From NCBI GenBank assembly GCA_011321815.1, contig DROS01000040.1, positions 1 through 64,000 on the forward strand: DNA of 64,000 nt, given 5' to 3'. A program made the position numbers and the translations under genes. This DNA comes from Gammaproteobacteria bacterium. Its GTDB lineage: Bacteria > Pseudomonadota > Gammaproteobacteria > SZUA-152. Positions 63,511 to 64,000 of the stretch are shown here, piece by piece. Each line of letters begins with the position of its first letter. The stretch's first letter is position 1. A model generated the notes under the pieces. It was not told where the DNA came from. It did no database searches and was given only the letters and a program-made list of their open reading frames with translations.

Positions 63511-64000
63511 GTGAACAAATTTTTATTGGTGATAGTAGCCATCCTGTTGCCAGGATTCGCGGCAGCATCTACAACAGTTGGCGAAACACTGGACCTGACC
63601 AGACATCCTGTTGGTTATGCCGCCATCGCGGTTTTTGTGCTGGCCTACCTGTTTGTGATGGCAGAAGAGTTCACCCAGCTACGTAAATCCAAGCCGGTAG
63701 TGCTTGCCGCTGGCATCATTTGGGCAATGATCGCTGCGGTATACGTCAGCAATGGCATGACCCACGAGGCTGAAGCAGCGGTGCGCCACAACCTGTTGGA
63801 ATACGCTGAATTGATGCTATTCCTGCTCGTGGCAATGACCTATGTCAACACCATGGAAGAGCGTCGGGTATTCGATGCGCTGCGCTCCTGGCTTATTCGC
63901 AAAGGCTTCAGCTTCCGTCAACTCTTCTGGCTCACCGGCATCCTCGCTTTTTTTATCTCGCCGGTGGCAGACAACCTCACCACGGCCCTGCTGATGTGCG
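63511..64000 (+). CDS. nhaD: NhaD-type Na+/H+ antiporter (3' end outside window)
   Basis: 163 codons visible from a GTG with AAAGGA 8 nt upstream. Signal-like first helix (KFLLVIVAILLPGFAAAS) then HPVGYAAIAVFVLAYLFVMAEEFTQLRKSKPVVLAAGIIWAM-type helices, 'NLLEYAELMLFLLVAMTYVNTMEERRVFDALRSWLI' and ISPVADNLTTALLM, the last being the ion-transporter-superfamily loop typical of NhaD. NhaD expels sodium in exchange for protons and is frequent in marine, halophilic or alkaliphilic bacteria. The gene continues past 64000. Confidence 0.9.
   Translation, partial: MNKFLLVIVAILLPGFAAASTTVGETLDLTRHPVGYAAIAVFVLAYLFVMAEEFTQLRKSKPVVLAAGIIWAMIAAVYVSNGMTHEAEAAVRHNLLEYAELMLFLLVAMTYVNTMEERRVFDALRSWLIRKGFSFRQLFWLTGILAFFISPVADNLTTALLMC

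Overview
The window reads as a stretch of gammaproteobacterial chromosome of moderate GC. Several gene strings are the conserved ones of that class: miaB-phoH(ybeZ)-ybeY-corC-lnt with ybeL and leuS nearby, yicC / gmk-rpoZ-spoT-ridA-recG, radC facing coaBC, lpoB behind ycfL, and thiS-thiG-trmB. I cannot name a genus. The NhaD-type antiporter at the right edge, several c-type cytochromes and the abundance of histidine kinases and c-di-GMP enzymes fit a free-living, probably aquatic or saline-habitat bacterium; that is inference.

Layout. 1-11 kb: a partial BvgS-like sensor kinase with a VOC protein upstream, a FlgT/CsgG-like lipoprotein, leuS, a soluble PAS/GAF histidine kinase and a small outer-membrane barrel. 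11-15 kb: an envelope operon (CsgG-like, COG3014 lipoprotein, YcfL, LpoB). 15-24 kb: ybeL, glutamate dehydrogenase, lnt-corC-ybeY-phoH-miaB, ammonium transporter. 24-31 kb: a metallophosphatase/tetraheme protein and a barrel protein, then Rsd, a lone receiver, an HD-GYP regulator and a hybrid kinase. 31.2-32.6 kb holds no convincing gene but several palindromes and a MITE. 32.6-41 kb: recG, two divergent haem proteins, ridA-spoT-rpoZ-gmk-yicC. 41-48 kb: Ser/Thr kinase plus PP2C phosphatase, radC/coaBC, then a small island between a broken 5' copy of comM and the intact comM. 48-57.5 kb: lipoprotein and RND efflux pair, a NitT/TauT-type ABC transporter with an EamA permease, an unusual lipoprotein-like methyltransferase and tRNA-Gly(CCC). 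57.6-64 kb: diguanylate cyclase, thiS, thiG, trmB, an SLC13/RCK transporter and the start of nhaD.

Mobile or repetitive DNA is the main accessory signal. Family A (about 160 bp with near-identical terminal inverted repeats) occurs twice in full and once truncated. Family B (163 bp, one long imperfect palindrome) occurs twice, and one copy supplies the stop codon of the hybrid kinase. None has a transposase in the window. Two further inverted-repeat elements belong to a CACAGAG-type intergenic repeat.

The best candidates for something undescribed are the translationally coupled GNAT-like/acidic-protein pair inside the comM island, the SAM-methyltransferase-fold protein carrying a lipobox, and the divergent membrane haem-protein pair between ridA and recG. 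All assignments come from reading the sequence and remembered family features; no database search was run.
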